Positions 1-13,847 of a DNA stretch of 64,000 nucleotides are shown here, in pieces. Every line of letters starts with the position of its first letter. The stretch's first letter is position 1. This DNA is from Goekera deserti (lineage in GTDB: Bacteria > Actinomycetota > Actinomycetes > Mycobacteriales > Geodermatophilaceae): the NCBI RefSeq assembly GCF_010685995.1, contig NZ_JAAGWK010000012.1, forward strand, positions 62,001 to 126,000, given 5' to 3'. A model generated the notes under the pieces. That model was not told where the DNA came from. It saw nothing but the letters and a program-made list of their open reading frames with translations, and searched no databases. The translations under genes and the position numbers were made by a program.

Positions 1-644
<644 letters not shown>

Positions 645-658
645 GTCGGCCCCCTCGC

Positions 659-1851
659 TCAGTCCGCCAGGACCGCGAGGCCCGGGAGGTCCCGGCCCTC
701 GAGGTACTCCAGCGACGCGCCGCCGCCGGTGCTGATGTGGCCGTAGGCCGCCTCGTCCAGGCCCAGCTGCCGCACCGCGGCCGCCGAGTCCCCGCCGCCG
801 ACGACCGACAGCCCGTCGATGCCGGACACGGCCCGGGCGACGCCCTCGGTGCCGGCCGCGAACGGAGCCAGCTCGAACACGCCCATCGGCCCGTTCCAGA
901 ACACGGTGTGCGCACCGTCCAGGTGCCGGCCGAACAGCTCGACCGAGCGCGGGCCGATGTCCAGGCCCATCTGGTCGTCGGCGATCGCGTCGGTGCCGAC
1001 CGTGGTGGTGGGTGCGTCCGCGCTGAACTCCGGGGCGCACACCACGTCGACCGGCAGCACGATCCGCTCACCGGCCTCGGCCAGCAGTCGCCGGCAGGTG
1101 TCGACCTGGTCGGCCTCCAGCAGGGACTTCCCCACCCCGTGCCCCTGGGCGGCCAGGAAGGTGAAGCACATCCCGCCGCCGACGAGCAGCGTGTCCACCT
1201 TGGGCAGCAGGGCCTCGATCACGGCGAGCTTGTCGCTCACCTTGGACCCGCCGAGCACGACCACGTAGGGCCGCTCCGGCTCGGTCGTGAGCCGGCGCAG
1301 CACCTCCAGCTCGCGGGCGACGAGCCGGCCCGCGGCGTGCGGCAGCCGCTGGGCGACGTCGAACACCGAGGCGTGCTTGCGGTGCACGGCGCCGAACGCG
1401 TCGTCGACGTAGAGGTCGGCCAGGCCGGCCAGCCGGTCGGCCAGCTCGCCCCGCTCGGCGTCGTCCTTGCTGGTCTCGGCCGCCTCGAAGCGGACGTTCT
1501 CCAGCAGCAGCACCTGCCCGTCGGCCAGGGCCGCGGCGCGGGCGGTGGCGTCCGCGCCGGCCACGTCGGCGGCCAGCGGCACCTCGGCGCCGAGCAGCTC
1601 GCCGAGCCGGGCGGCGACCGGGGCCAGCGAGAACTGGGGGTCCGGGGCGCCCTTCGGCCGGCCCAGGTGGGCGGCGACGACGACCCGCGCGCCGGCGTCG
1701 CGCAGGGCCTGGATCGTGGGCACGCTCGCCCGGATCCTGCCGTCGTCGGTGATCTCCCGGGTGGTCGTGTCCAGCGGGACGTTCAGGTCGGTGCGCAGCA
1801 GCACGCGCCGGCCGGACACCCCCTCGGCGATGAGGTCGTCGACGCTCCGCA

Positions 1852-1852
<1 letters not shown>
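659..1852 (-). CDS. pgk: Phosphoglycerate kinase
   Basis: Cytosolic kinase that makes ATP from 1,3-bisphosphoglycerate. The 397 residues match the usual length. Visible landmarks are TDLNVP near the N-terminus, the GRPKG loop, LLLENVRF, the hinge region GGSKVSDKL, and the C-terminal nucleotide loop GGGDSAAA. The ATG at 1852 overlaps the gap stop codon by one base (TGATG), which implies translational coupling inside a gap-pgk-tpiA operon. Confidence 0.98.
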
Positions 1853-4161
<2,309 letters not shown>

Positions 4162-5184
4162 TCATCGCGCCCCGGCCACGGCGGCCAGCGCCGCGGCGAG
4201 CCTGGCCGGGTCGTGTCTCGGTGCGCCGTCGGGTTCGGCGACCGGAGCCAGGATCAGCTCCGCGCCGTACCCACGCACCGCTGACAGCAGACCACGGCGG
4301 TCAACAACCGAGTGCTCGTCCGCGACGACAGCGTGCACCGCCACGCCGTCCAGGTGCGCGCTGAGCACCTCCAGGTGCTGCTCCGGGGAGAACCCGTCGG
4401 TCTCCCCGGCCTGCGGCACCAGGTTCAGCACCACCACCACCCGGGCGCTGGTCGCGGCCAGCGCCGCGTGCAGCTGCGGCACCAGCAGGTGCGGCAGCAC
4501 CGAGGTGTACCAGGACCCGGGCCCCAGCGTGACCACGTCGGCCGCCGCGATGGCGTCGGTCACCTCGGGGGCGACCGCGGGGTCGGCGGGCTCCACCCGG
4601 ATGTCGCGCACCCGGCCCGGGGTCGAGGCGATCGCCACCTGCCCGCGGATCGTGCGGGAGCGCCGGGGGTCGTCGGGGTCGACGCTCTCGACCCGGGCCA
4701 CCAGGTCCAGCGGCACCTCGGCCATCGGCAGCACCCGGCCGCACGCACCGACGAGCTCACCGAGCACGTCCAGCGCGCGGCAGGTGTCCCCGCCGTGCAC
4801 CTCCATGAGCCCGGTGAGCAGCAGGTTGCCCACCGGGTGCCCGGCCAGCGCTCCCCATCCGCCCAGCCGGTGCTGGAGCAGCACGGCGAGCTCCTGGTGC
4901 CGGGCCGCCGGGCCGGCGAGCGCGGCCAGCGCCATCCGCAGGTCCCCCGGCGGCAGCACCGGCATCTCCCGCCGGATCCGCCCGGACGACCCGCCGTCGT
5001 CGGCCACGGTGACCACCGCGGTCAGCTCGGTGGTGATCCGCCGCCAGGCGGCCAGCGCCTGGGAGAGCCCGTGCCCGCCGCCCAGCGCCACCACCCGGGG
5101 TGCGAGCGGGCCGGACAGCGGCTGCTCGGGCAGCACGCCGGCGGCGGTGGCCCGGGAGGGCACCGCGGAGGTCGGTGCCGGCAC
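4162..5184 (-). CDS. yvcK: YvcK/CofD-like gluconeogenesis and morphology factor
   Basis: UPF0052 family protein that binds nucleotide-sugars and is needed for cell-envelope homeostasis on gluconeogenic carbon in Bacillus and mycobacteria (there called CuvA). It has 340 aa. The phosphate-binding loop GGGHGLS lies at residues 35-41, followed by [30 protein letters not shown] and [14 protein letters not shown], all hallmarks of the family. The GTG start shares one base with the rapZ stop (TAGTG), so expression is tied to rapZ. Confidence 0.95.
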   Translation of the reverse strand: MPAPTSAVPSRATAAGVLPEQPLSGPLAPRVVALGGGHGLSQALAAWRRITTELTAVVTVADDGGSSGRIRREMPVLPPGDLRMALAALAGPAARHQELAVLLQHRLGGWGALAGHPVGNLLLTGLMEVHGGDTCRALDVLGELVGACGRVLPMAEVPLDLVARVESVDPDDPRRSRTIRGQVAIASTPGRVRDIRVEPADPAVAPEVTDAIAAADVVTLGPGSWYTSVLPHLLVPQLHAALAATSARVVVVLNLVPQAGETDGFSPEQHLEVLSAHLDGVAVHAVVADEHSVVDRRGLLSAVRGYGAELILAPVAEPDGAPRHDPARLAAALAAVAGAR

Positions 5185-6122
5185 TACTCGCGTCCCAGGT
5201 CGCGGTGCCGGGCGGTGGCGGACACGCCCTCGGCGGACAGCCGGCGGGCGAACTCCTCGGTGATGGCGACGCTGCGGTGCTTTCCGCCGGTGCAGCCCAC
5301 GGCCAGCGTCAGGTACCGCTTGCCCTCGCGGCGGTAGCCGGGCAGCAGCAGGCGCAGCACGTCGGTGTAGCGGTCCACGAACTCCAGGGCGCCGTCCCTG
5401 CTGAGCACGTACTCGCGCACCTCGGGGTCGCGGCCGGTCTTCGGGCGGAGCTCGGGCAGCCAGTGCGGGTTCGGCAGGAAGCGGGCGTCGACGACGAGGT
5501 CGGCGTCCAGGGGCAGGCCGTACTTGAAGCCGAAGCTGAGCACGGTGGCGGTCAGGGCGGGCACCTCGCCGTCGTCGGCGAAGGCGGCCTCCAGGGTGGC
5601 CCGCAGCTGGTGCACGTTCAGGTCGCTGGTGTCCACCCACAGGTCTGCGTCGCCGGCGATGCCGGTGAGCAGCGCCCGCTCGGCGGAGATGCCGTCGACC
5701 AGCCGGCCGCTGCCCTGCAGCGGGTGCTCGCGGCGCACCGACTCGTAGCGGCGCACCAGCACCTCGTCGCGGGCGTGCACGTAGAGCACCCGCGGCCGGT
5801 GCCCGATGTCGGCGAGCTGGCGGACCGCGTCCTGCAGGTCGCTGGAGAACGCCCGGCTGCGGACGTCGACGACGGCGGCGAACCGGCGGACGTCGCCGCG
5901 GGCACCCAGCTCGACCATCGGTTCCAGCAGCGCCGGCGGCAGGTTGTCCACGACGAAGAAGCCGAGGTCCTCCAGCACGCGACCGGCGGTGTTCTTGCCG
6001 GCGCCGGACAGGCCGGTGACCACGACGACCTGTACCGGACGGGCCGGCGCCTGGTCGGCGGCGCCGTCGGGCGCGACCTCGTCGGCGGGGGCGGCCGGGG
6101 TGCCGCCCGGAGGGGCGCTCAC
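5184..6122 (-). CDS. rapZ: RapZ-family P-loop protein
   Basis: Family of P-loop proteins whose E. coli member binds the glucosamine-6-phosphate small RNA circuit; in Gram-positives it travels with yvcK and whiA. Of 312 aa, the first 30 are a low-complexity Ala/Pro extension. The Walker A region is GLSGAGKN (37-44), with Asn where Ser/Thr is usual, followed directly by Thr. The C-terminal half carries [17 protein letters not shown] and [12 protein letters not shown], the substrate-binding part. The GTG start overlaps the uvrC stop by four bases (GTGA), so it is translated in series with uvrC. Confidence 0.96.
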   Translation of the reverse strand: MSAPPGGTPAAPADEVAPDGAADQAPARPVQVVVVTGLSGAGKNTAGRVLEDLGFFVVDNLPPALLEPMVELGARGDVRRFAAVVDVRSRAFSSDLQDAVRQLADIGHRPRVLYVHARDEVLVRRYESVRREHPLQGSGRLVDGISAERALLTGIAGDADLWVDTSDLNVHQLRATLEAAFADDGEVPALTATVLSFGFKYGLPLDADLVVDARFLPNPHWLPELRPKTGRDPEVREYVLSRDGALEFVDRYTDVLRLLLPGYRREGKRYLTLAVGCTGGKHRSVAITEEFARRLSAEGVSATARHRDLGRE

Positions 6123-8332
6123 CGGACCACCGGCGCGGGCTCGCGGTCGGCTGCCACCTGCTCGTCGATCATGGGCTCCCCGTCTGCGGTGTGCTGGTGC
6201 CGGCCGTCCGCGGGCCCGCCGGGCAGGACGCCCCGAGCATCGCGGAGCTCACTGCCGCGTGCCCGGTCGGTCCCGGCCTCGTGCGCACCTGGTGCAGTGT
6301 GCCCGTCGCCGTGCAGTGGCGACACGCCGGGTGCGGTGTCGTCCGGCGCCTCACCCGGACCGGGGGCCGCTGCCGGGTCGGGGGCCGCTGCCGGGTCGGG
6401 GGTCGCCGCTCCGGGGGCCGCTGCCGGGTCCGCGACCGCGGCGAGCACGGCCTCGGCCGTGCGGCGGCCGATGCCGGGCACCCGGGTCAGCTCCTCGACA
6501 CCGGCGGCCCGCAGCCGCTTGAGCGAGCCGAACTCCTTCATCAGCGCCTTGCGGCGGGTGTCGCCGAGCCCCGGGACGTCGTCCAGGGTCGAGGTGAGCA
6601 TGGCGGTGGACCGCTTCTGCCGGTGGTAGGTGATGGCGAAGCGGTGCGCCTCGTCGCGCACCCGCTGCAGCAGGTACAGCGCCTCGGAGGTGCGCGGCAG
6701 GATGACCGGGTCGGGGTCGTCGGGCAGCCACACCTCCTCCATCCGCTTGGCCAGGCCGCAGATCGCGACGTCGGTGATCCCCAGCTCGGCCAGCGAGCGG
6801 GCCGCGGCCGCCACCTGCGGCTGCCCGCCGTCGACGACCAGCAGGTTGGGCGGGTAGGCGAAGCGGCGCGGGCGGCCCTCCTCGGCGGCCACGCCCTGCT
6901 GGTCGCGCCGGTCGGCCTCGTCCTTGAGGTGGCGGGCGAAGCGGCGACGCACCACCTCGGCCATGGCGGCGGTGTCGTCGGTGCCGTTGGCCACCTGGAA
7001 GCGCCGGTAGTCGCTCTTCTTGGCCAGCCCGTCCTCGAAGACCACCATGCTGGCCACGACGTTGGTGCCCTGCACGTGGGAGATGTCGATGCACTCGATG
7101 CGCAGCGGCGCGTCGGGCAGGTCGAGCGCCTCCTGGATCTCGCTCAGCGCCATCGACCGGGCGGTGAGGTCGCCGGCGCGCTTCACGCGGTGCCGGGCGA
7201 AGGCCTCCTGGGCGTTGCGCTCGACGGTCTCCATCAGGCTGCGCTTGTCCCCGCGCTGGGGCACCCGCAGCGAGACCCGGGAGCCACGCAGCTCCCCGAG
7301 CAGGTCGGCGTAGACGTCGGCGTCGTCGGGCAGCTCGGGCACCAGGACCTCGCGCGGCACCTGCTCCCCCGCCTCGCCGACGCCGGTCTGCTCGTCGACG
7401 CCGCCGTACACCTGGAGCAGGAACTGCTCGACCAGCTGCCCGGTGGACACCGCCTCGACCTTGTCCACGATCCAGCCACGCTGCCCGCGGACCCGGCCGC
7501 CGCGCACGTGGAACACCTGGACGGCGGCCTCCAGCTCGTCCTGCGCGAAGGCGACGACGTCGGCATCGGTGCCGTCGCCGAGCACGACCGCCTGCTTCTC
7601 CAGCGCCCGGTTGAGCGCGCCGATGTCGTCGCGGATGCGGGCGGCCTTCTCGTACTCCATGTCGGCGGCGGCCTGGGCCATCTCGCGTTCCAGGCGGCGC
7701 ATGAACTGGTCGGTGCGCCCGCCGAGGAACTCGCAGAAGTCGTCGACGATCTCGCGGTGCTCCTCGGCCGTCACCTTCCCCACGCAGGGGGCGGCGCACT
7801 TGCCGATGTAGCCGAGCAGGCAGGGGCGGCCGATCTGGCCGGCGCGCTTGAAGACCCCGGCCGAGCAGGTGCGGGCCGGGAACACCCGGGTGAGGGTGTC
7901 CAGGGTCTCCCGGATCGCCCAGGCGTGGGCGTAGGGGCCGAAGTACCGCACGCCCTTCTTCTTCGGCCCGCGCATGACCTGCAGCCGGGGGAACTCCTCG
8001 TCGAGGGTGACCGCCAGGCTGGGGTAGCTCTTGTCGTCGCGGTACTTGACGTTGAACCGCGGGTCGAACTCCTTGATCCAGTTGTACTCGAGCTGGAGGG
8101 CCTCGACCTCGGTGCCGACGACGGTCCACTCGACGCGGGCGGCGGTGGTCACCATCTGCCGGGTGCGCGGGTGCAGGCCGGCGACGTCGGCGAAGTAGCT
8201 GTTCAGCCGCTGCCGGAGGCTCTTGGCCTTGCCGACGTAGATGACCCGGTCGGCCGGGTCCCGGAACTTGTAGACCCCGGGTGACTCGGGGATGCTGCCG
8301 ACCGCGGGGCGGTACGTGGACGGGTCGGGCAT
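6119..8332 (-). CDS. uvrC: UvrABC system protein C (excinuclease)
   Basis: Makes the 3' and 5' incisions in nucleotide excision repair. The start at 8332 gives 737 aa, longer than most UvrC. Order: GIY-YIG nuclease (GVYKF at 19-23, VIYVGKA at 30-36), a UVR motif, the RNase H-like endonuclease core ([22 protein letters not shown]), and a C-terminal (HhH)2 region (LDDVPGLGD...[10 protein letters not shown]). After this comes an extra tail of about 100 residues, Ala/Pro-rich with DPAAAP-like repeats, that is not part of the family fold. An in-frame ATG at 8392 would add 20 residues, but homology begins at the 8332 start. Confidence 0.96.
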   Translation of the reverse strand: MPDPSTYRPAVGSIPESPGVYKFRDPADRVIYVGKAKSLRQRLNSYFADVAGLHPRTRQMVTTAARVEWTVVGTEVEALQLEYNWIKEFDPRFNVKYRDDKSYPSLAVTLDEEFPRLQVMRGPKKKGVRYFGPYAHAWAIRETLDTLTRVFPARTCSAGVFKRAGQIGRPCLLGYIGKCAAPCVGKVTAEEHREIVDDFCEFLGGRTDQFMRRLEREMAQAAADMEYEKAARIRDDIGALNRALEKQAVVLGDGTDADVVAFAQDELEAAVQVFHVRGGRVRGQRGWIVDKVEAVSTGQLVEQFLLQVYGGVDEQTGVGEAGEQVPREVLVPELPDDADVYADLLGELRGSRVSLRVPQRGDKRSLMETVERNAQEAFARHRVKRAGDLTARSMALSEIQEALDLPDAPLRIECIDISHVQGTNVVASMVVFEDGLAKKSDYRRFQVANGTDDTAAMAEVVRRRFARHLKDEADRRDQQGVAAEEGRPRRFAYPPNLLVVDGGQPQVAAAARSLAELGITDVAICGLAKRMEEVWLPDDPDPVILPRTSEALYLLQRVRDEAHRFAITYHRQKRSTAMLTSTLDDVPGLGDTRRKALMKEFGSLKRLRAAGVEELTRVPGIGRRTAEAVLAAVADPAAAPGAATPDPAAAPDPAAAPGPGEAPDDTAPGVSPLHGDGHTAPGAHEAGTDRARGSELRDARGVLPGGPADGRHQHTADGEPMIDEQVAADREPAPVVR
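6362..6431 (-). repeat. Short tandem repeat in the uvrC 3' end
   Basis: Three copies of an 18-base unit (GGGGGCCGCTGCCGGGTC on the plus strand; two adjacent, the third after a short diverged spacer) lie inside uvrC, encoding DPAAAP-type repeats in the C-terminal tail. The reading frame is kept because the unit is a multiple of three, so copy number can vary without breaking the gene. Confidence 0.7.
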
Positions 8333-8519
8333 GACACCAGCGTAAGTCGGCGGGCCGACACTCTGGGAGCTGGACCCGGAGCCGGTGGTCACCAGCGGCC
8401 GGGTCCCGGCGCACCCCGGTCAGCGCCCTGCCGCCGGCCCCGGTCACCGCCCTGCCCCGGCCCTGGTCACCGCCCCGGGGACCCGTCGCGGTCCGGACCG
8501 GCGAGGGGTGCGCACCGGC

Positions 8520-8557
8520 CCGCACGCCCCCGTCCGGGCCCGGACGGGGGCGTGCGG
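8520..8557 (-). terminator. Perfect 38-bp palindrome downstream of uvrA
   Basis: Two 19-base arms form a perfect inverted repeat with no loop bases beyond the central GGGCCC, 18 bases after the uvrA stop on the minus strand and ahead of uvrC. It would fold as a very stable hairpin, with no T-run after it, as is common for high-GC actinobacterial terminators. It probably separates uvrA from the uvrC-rapZ-yvcK transcript. Confidence 0.7.
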
Positions 8558-8574
8558 CCGACGTGCCGGGCGGG

Positions 8575-11466
8575 TCAGCCGGCCTTCCTGCGGGCCCGCT
8601 TCCTGGGTGCGGACGCCGCGGCGACCGCGGCCGGGTCGAGGATCTTGGCCAGGTACTGCCCGGTGTGGCTCTCCGGCACGGAGGCGACGAACTCCGGCGG
8701 CCCCTCGGCCACCACCGAGCCACCCCGGAACCCGCCCTCGGGACCCATGTCGATCAGCCAGTCGGCGCTCTTGATCACGTCGAGGTTGTGCTCGATGACG
8801 ATGACCGAGTTGCCCTTGTCGACCAGCCCCTGGACGACGAGCAGCAGCTTGCGGATGTCCTCGAAGTGCAGCCCGGTGGTCGGCTCGTCGAGCACGTACA
8901 CGGTGCGCCCGTTGGACCGCTTCTGCAGCTCGCTGGCCAGCTTCACCCGCTGCGCCTCGCCACCGGACAGCGTGGTGGCCGGCTGGCCCAGCCGGACGTA
9001 GCCGAGGCCGACCTCGGTGAGGGTGCGCAGGTACCGGGCGATGGCCGGGATGGCGGCGAAGAAGTCCGCTGCCTCCTCGATCGGCATGTCGAGCACCTCG
9101 GCGACCGTCTTGCCCTTGTAGTGCACCTCGAGGGTCTCCCGGTTGAACCGGGCGCCCTTGCACACCTCGCAGGGCACGTAGACGTCGGGCAGGAAGTTCA
9201 TCTCGATCTTCAGGGTGCCGTCGCCGGAGCAGGCCTCGCAGCGCCCGCCCTTCACGTTGAAGGAGAACCGCCCCGGCTGGTAGCCGCGGATCTTCGCCTC
9301 CGACGTGCTGGCGAACAGCTTGCGGACGTGGTCCCAGACGCCGGTGTACGTGGCCGGGTTGGACCGGGGCGTGCGGCCGATCGGCGACTGGTCGACACCG
9401 ACCACCTTGTCCAGCTGGTCCAGGCCGGTGACGGTGCGGTGCCGCCCGGGCACCAGCCGGGCGCGGTTGAGCTCGTTGGCCAGCACCGTGTAGAGGATGT
9501 CGTTGACCAGGCTGGACTTGCCCGAGCCGGAGACGCCGGTGACGGCGACCAGCATGCCCAGCGGGAAGGTGACGTCGACGCTGCGCAGGTTGTGCTCGCG
9601 GGCGCCCTTGACCACCAGCTCCCGGCCCGGCGTGGGCTCGCGCCGCTTCTCCGGGACGACGATCGCCTTGCGCCCGGACAGGTACTGGCCGGTGACGGAA
9701 CGTTCGCTGGCCAGCAGGTCCGCGTAGGTGCCGCTGACCACGACCTCACCGCCGTGCTCGCCGGCGCCCGGACCGATGTCGACCACCCAGTCGGCCTGCT
9801 TGATGGTGTCCTCGTCGTGCTCGACGACGATGAGCGTGTTCCCCATGTCGCGCAGCCGCACGAGGGTCTCGATGAGCCGGGTGTTGTCGCGCTGGTGCAG
9901 CCCGATCGAGGGCTCGTCCAGCACGTACAGCACGCCGACCAGCCCGGACCCGATCTGGGTGGCGAGCCGGATGCGCTGGGCCTCGCCGCCGGCCAGCGTG
10001 GCCGCGGGCCGGTCCAGGGACAGGTAGTCCAGGCCGACGTCGACGAGGAACGACAGCCGGGCCTGGACCTCCTTGAGCACCCGGTCGGCGATGGCCCGCT
10101 CCCGCTCGCCGAGCTCCAGGGCGTGCAGCCACTCGGCGGCCTCGCCGATGGACAGCCCGGTGATCTCAGCGATGGAACGCCCGTTCATCTTGACGGCGAG
10201 GATCTCCGGCTTGAGCCGGGTGCCGTGGCAGACGGGGCAGGGCACGTCGCGCATGTAGCCCTCGTACTTGTCCTTCATCATCTCGCTGTCGGTGTCCTCG
10301 TGCCGACGCTCGAGGAAGGGCAGCACGCCCTCGAAGGCCGCGTAGTAGCTGCGCTCGCGGCCGTAGCGGTTCTTGTAGCGCACGTGCACCTGGTCGGGCG
10401 AGCCGTGCAGCACGGCCTTCTGCACCTTGGCCGGGAGGTCCTCCCAGGGGGTGTCCATCGAGAAGCCGAGCATGTCGGAGAGGCCGGTGAGCAGCCGGGT
10501 GAAGTACTCGTTGCTCATCGAGCCGGCCCACGGCGCCACCGCGCCCTTGCCCAGGCTCTTGGTGGGGTCGGGCACCACCAGCTCCGGGTCGACCTCCTTG
10601 CGGGTGCCGATGCCGGTGCACTCCGGGCAGGCGCCGAACGGGGAGTTGAAGGAGAACGAGCGGGGCTCGAGCGCCTCGAAGGACAACCCGTCGTCGACGC
10701 AGGCCAGGTGCTCGGAGAAGGTGCGCTCACGCTCGGGGTCGTCCTCCGGCAGGTCGACGAAGTCGAGCACGACGAGGCCACCGGCCAGGCCGAGGGCGGT
10801 CTCGACCGAGTCGGTGAGCCGGCGCTTGGAGCTCTCCTTGACGGTGAGCCGGTCGACGATCACCTCGATCGTGTGCTTCTCCTGCTTCTTGAGCGTGGGC
10901 GGCTCGGTCAGCGGGTGGACCACGCCGTCGACCCGCACGCGGGAGAAGCCCTGGGTCTGCAGGGAGCTGAACAGGTCGACGTACTCGCCCTTGCGGGCGC
11001 GGACGACCGGGGCGAGGACCTGGAACCGGGTGCCCTCGGCCATCGCCAGCACCTGGTCGACGATCTGCTGCGGGGTCTGCCGGGCGATGGGCTTGCCGCA
11101 GTTGGGGCAGTGCGGCTGGCCGGCCCGGGCGTACAGCAGGCGCAGGTAGTCGTAGACCTCGGTGATCGTGCCGACCGTGGACCGGGGGTTCCGGTTGGTC
11201 GACTTCTGGTCGATCGACACCGCGGGCGACAGGCCCTCGATGAAGTCGACGTCGGGCTTGTCCATCTGGCCGAGGAACTGGCGGGCGTAGGCCGACAGCG
11301 ACTCGACGTAGCGGCGCTGCCCCTCGGCGAAGATCGTGTCGAAGGCCAGGCTGGACTTCCCGGAGCCGGAGAGGCCCGTGAACACGATCATCGCGTCCCG
11401 GGGCAGGTCGAGGTGGACGTCCTTGAGGTTGTGCTCACGGGCGCCGCGGACGACGAGTCTGTCCAT
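8575..11466 (-). CDS. uvrA: UvrABC system protein A (damage sensor ATPase)
   Basis: ABC-type ATPase dimer that finds bulky DNA lesions and loads UvrB. It has 963 aa. The first P-loop GLSGSGKSS is at 31-39 and the second (GVSGSGKSS) near 640. Zinc-binding cysteine pairs CPNC, CPEC..., CPVC and CEAC/CEVC are present, as are both ABC signature regions (LAGGEAQR and LSGGEAQR). The C-terminus ends in a basic tail ([11 protein letters not shown]). It stands alone, with a palindromic terminator behind it and an amidase gene upstream on the same strand. Confidence 0.98.
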   Translation of the reverse strand: MDRLVVRGAREHNLKDVHLDLPRDAMIVFTGLSGSGKSSLAFDTIFAEGQRRYVESLSAYARQFLGQMDKPDVDFIEGLSPAVSIDQKSTNRNPRSTVGTITEVYDYLRLLYARAGQPHCPNCGKPIARQTPQQIVDQVLAMAEGTRFQVLAPVVRARKGEYVDLFSSLQTQGFSRVRVDGVVHPLTEPPTLKKQEKHTIEVIVDRLTVKESSKRRLTDSVETALGLAGGLVVLDFVDLPEDDPERERTFSEHLACVDDGLSFEALEPRSFSFNSPFGACPECTGIGTRKEVDPELVVPDPTKSLGKGAVAPWAGSMSNEYFTRLLTGLSDMLGFSMDTPWEDLPAKVQKAVLHGSPDQVHVRYKNRYGRERSYYAAFEGVLPFLERRHEDTDSEMMKDKYEGYMRDVPCPVCHGTRLKPEILAVKMNGRSIAEITGLSIGEAAEWLHALELGERERAIADRVLKEVQARLSFLVDVGLDYLSLDRPAATLAGGEAQRIRLATQIGSGLVGVLYVLDEPSIGLHQRDNTRLIETLVRLRDMGNTLIVVEHDEDTIKQADWVVDIGPGAGEHGGEVVVSGTYADLLASERSVTGQYLSGRKAIVVPEKRREPTPGRELVVKGAREHNLRSVDVTFPLGMLVAVTGVSGSGKSSLVNDILYTVLANELNRARLVPGRHRTVTGLDQLDKVVGVDQSPIGRTPRSNPATYTGVWDHVRKLFASTSEAKIRGYQPGRFSFNVKGGRCEACSGDGTLKIEMNFLPDVYVPCEVCKGARFNRETLEVHYKGKTVAEVLDMPIEEAADFFAAIPAIARYLRTLTEVGLGYVRLGQPATTLSGGEAQRVKLASELQKRSNGRTVYVLDEPTTGLHFEDIRKLLLVVQGLVDKGNSVIVIEHNLDVIKSADWLIDMGPEGGFRGGSVVAEGPPEFVASVPESHTGQYLAKILDPAAVAAASAPRKRARRKAG

Positions 11467-11539
11467 GTGATCCCTGTCGGTCTGAGGTGGATCGGGATGG
11501 GTCAGGCGGTGCGGGAGGGTGCCCCGGTGGGGCAGGCGG

Positions 11540-13018
11540 TCAGGGCCGGGAGGGCGACGGTGCCCCGGCCGGCCCGACGGGATCGAAGACAGGCGCGTGC
11601 CGACGCCAGGGTCGCCGGGCTCCGAGGTCTGCGGCCAGCCAGAGTAGTCGCGTTTCCGACCCGGGCGGGCCGACCAGCTGGACGGACCGCGGCAGCCCGG
11701 CGGGATCGCTGCCCGCCGGCAGGACGAGCGCCGGGAGACCGGCCAGGTTCCACGCCGACACCCACGGCGCCCACCGGGCGTTCGCCAGGGCGTTGGCCAG
11801 GAAGCCGCGCTCGTGCCACGGGCGGGCCGGCAGCGGCGGGCCGGTGACCACCGGGCTCACCAGCACGTCGACGTCGTCGAAGAAGCGCACCATGTCGGCC
11901 CGGAAGCGCGTGGCCGTCGCCGGCCGGACCAGGCCGGCGCGGCGCACCCACGACCCCAGCCGGGCGTGGACCCGGCTGCGGGCCAGGAGCTGCCCGCGGG
12001 CCAGCCCCAGGGCCTCCGCGTCCCGGTCCGCGGCCGCGAGCCACCGGGCGAGGACACCCAGCGCGGCCGACGGCGGGAGCCGCGGGTCCCGCGCCACCAC
12101 CGTGTGCCCGGCCGCCCGGAGCGCGGCCACCGTCGCGTCGAGCGCCGCCCGCCCGGCGGCGTCCGGGCGCAGGCCGGGCAGCGGCGACCGGGCGGCGACC
12201 GCGACCCGGAGCGGCACCGGGACCGCGGGCGCCCCGCCGGTGGGGACCGGCGCACCGGCGAGCACCGCGTGGGCGAGCGCCAGGTCGGCGACCGTCGTCG
12301 CCAGCGCGCCGTTCTCCGCCATGCCGGACCAGCTGTCCGCACCGATCCCGGCGGGGACCACGCCGGTGCCCGGCTTCAGCGTGACCAGCCCGCAGGCGGC
12401 GGCCGGCAGCCGGAGCGAGCCCATCCCGTCGCTGCCGTGGGCGATCGGCACGCAGCCGGCCGCGACCGCGGCGGCGCTGCCGCCGGAGGAGCCGGCCGGG
12501 GACCGGGCGGTGTCCCACGGGTTGCGGCTGACCGTGCCGGGGCCGTCGGTGGCCGCGTACAGGCACAGCTCCGGCACCCGGGTGATCCCGACGACCACGG
12601 CGCCGGCCGCCCGCAACCGGGCCACCACCGGGTGGTCGTCGGGCTCGGGCGGCCCGGTCACCGCCGCCGAGCCGTCGGTGAGCAGCTCGCCGGCCACCGG
12701 CACGACGTCCTTGACCGCGACCGGCACACCGGCCAGGGGCAGCTGTGCCCGGTCGGGGGCGGCGTCGACCGCGGCGGCCTCGGCGAGCGCCGCCTCGGCG
12801 CGGACCACCCGGAAGGCGCCCACCCGGGCGTCGACCGCGGCGATGTGCGCGAGGTGCGCCCGCACCACGTCGACCGCGGACAGCGCGCCGGACCGGACCC
12901 GCGCGGCGATCTCCACCGCCGGCAGACCCACGAGCGCGGCACCCTGCCTGGGCACCGGATTACCGGGCGGCCCGCCCGGCAGGTCGCTCGGCGCGCGCCC
13001 GGCTACGTTGTCGGCCAT
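11540..13018 (-). CDS. Amidase signature family hydrolase
   Basis: Hydrolyses a carboxamide by the Ser-cisSer-Lys triad of the amidase signature family. The ATG at 13018 gives 492 aa. The lysine is K103 (AVKDVV), the Gly/Ser-rich loop is [13 protein letters not shown] (173-185), and the nucleophile is S201 in [12 protein letters not shown]. The C-terminal part keeps [14 protein letters not shown]. It resembles aryl/6-aminohexanoate-type amidases rather than GatA, since no gatB/gatC are nearby; the substrate cannot be named. It is divergent from the MBL-fold gene with a 63-base gap. Confidence 0.9.
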   Translation of the reverse strand: MADNVAGRAPSDLPGGPPGNPVPRQGAALVGLPAVEIAARVRSGALSAVDVVRAHLAHIAAVDARVGAFRVVRAEAALAEAAAVDAAPDRAQLPLAGVPVAVKDVVPVAGELLTDGSAAVTGPPEPDDHPVVARLRAAGAVVVGITRVPELCLYAATDGPGTVSRNPWDTARSPAGSSGGSAAAVAAGCVPIAHGSDGMGSLRLPAAACGLVTLKPGTGVVPAGIGADSWSGMAENGALATTVADLALAHAVLAGAPVPTGGAPAVPVPLRVAVAARSPLPGLRPDAAGRAALDATVAALRAAGHTVVARDPRLPPSAALGVLARWLAAADRDAEALGLARGQLLARSRVHARLGSWVRRAGLVRPATATRFRADMVRFFDDVDVLVSPVVTGPPLPARPWHERGFLANALANARWAPWVSAWNLAGLPALVLPAGSDPAGLPRSVQLVGPPGSETRLLWLAADLGARRPWRRHAPVFDPVGPAGAPSPSRP

Positions 13019-13081
13019 GCGGTGGAACCTAGCCGGGGGCACCGACAGGACCGGGTCGAGCAGCACGGACAGGAGCGGACG

Positions 13082-13747
13082 ATGGGCGTCAGCGACTACA
13101 CCGGCGAGGTCACCGTGGGCGGCCCGCCGCAGACCCGTGCCCTGCCCGGGCTGACCGTCACCAAGCTCGCCGTCGGCGACATGGCGAACAACGCCTACCT
13201 GCTGCGCTGCACCGACACCGGCGAGGCCGTGCTCGTCGACGCGGCCGCCGAGCCGGCCGCGCTGCTGGCCCTGATCGGCGACACCCCGGTCCGGAGCATC
13301 GTCACCACGCACGGGCACTGGGACCACCACCGGGCGCTGCCCGAGGTGGTCGAGGCGACCGGGGCGCAGACGGTGGCGCACCCGGCGGACGCCGCGGACC
13401 TCCCGGTCCCGGTGACCCGCCCGGTGCAGCACGGCGACACCGTCCCGGTCGGCAGCCAGGTGCTCGAGGTCGTCCACCTGCGCGGCCACACCCCGGGCAG
13501 CATCGCCCTGGTCTGGCGCGGCCCGGCGGACGCGGGCACGCACCTGTTCACCGGGGACTCCCTCTTCCCCGGCGGCCCGGGCAGGACCACGGACCCGGCG
13601 GACTTCGGCTCGCTCATGGACGACCTGGAGGACCGGGTGTTCGGCCGGTACGACGACGCCACGTGGTTCTACCCGGGGCACGGCGACGACTCCACGCTGG
13701 GCACCGAGCGCCCCCGACTCGGCGAGTGGCGCGCCCGCGGCTGGTGA
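13082..13747 (+). CDS. Metallo-beta-lactamase-fold hydrolase (glyoxalase II-like)
   Basis: Soluble 221-aa hydrolase of the MBL fold. The first metal motif is H77-x-H79-x-D81-H82 (TTHGHWDHH), later ligands are in RGHTPGS and FTGDSLF, and the last histidine is in FYPGHGDD. This is the glyoxalase II/YcbL-like pattern, acting on thioesters such as acyl-mycothiol or similar; the exact substrate is unknown. The ATG at 13082 lies behind a purine-rich GGAGCGGACG stretch. Confidence 0.88.
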   Translation: MGVSDYTGEVTVGGPPQTRALPGLTVTKLAVGDMANNAYLLRCTDTGEAVLVDAAAEPAALLALIGDTPVRSIVTTHGHWDHHRALPEVVEATGAQTVAHPADAADLPVPVTRPVQHGDTVPVGSQVLEVVHLRGHTPGSIALVWRGPADAGTHLFTGDSLFPGGPGRTTDPADFGSLMDDLEDRVFGRYDDATWFYPGHGDDSTLGTERPRLGEWRARGW

Positions 13748-13847
13748 ACCCCGGTCCCGGCGGCCGTGCCCGTGCTCGACGACGGCGCCTCCTGACCGGC
13801 TGTCCGGCCGCGCCCGACCAGGTCATCCGTCGTACCTCGACGGCGAG

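Noticed and set aside
8563-11847. 1094-codon plus-strand open frame
   Set aside because: It is antisense to uvrA, whose motifs are unmistakable; long antisense frames are expected at this GC content, and its translation is compositionally biased with no domain.
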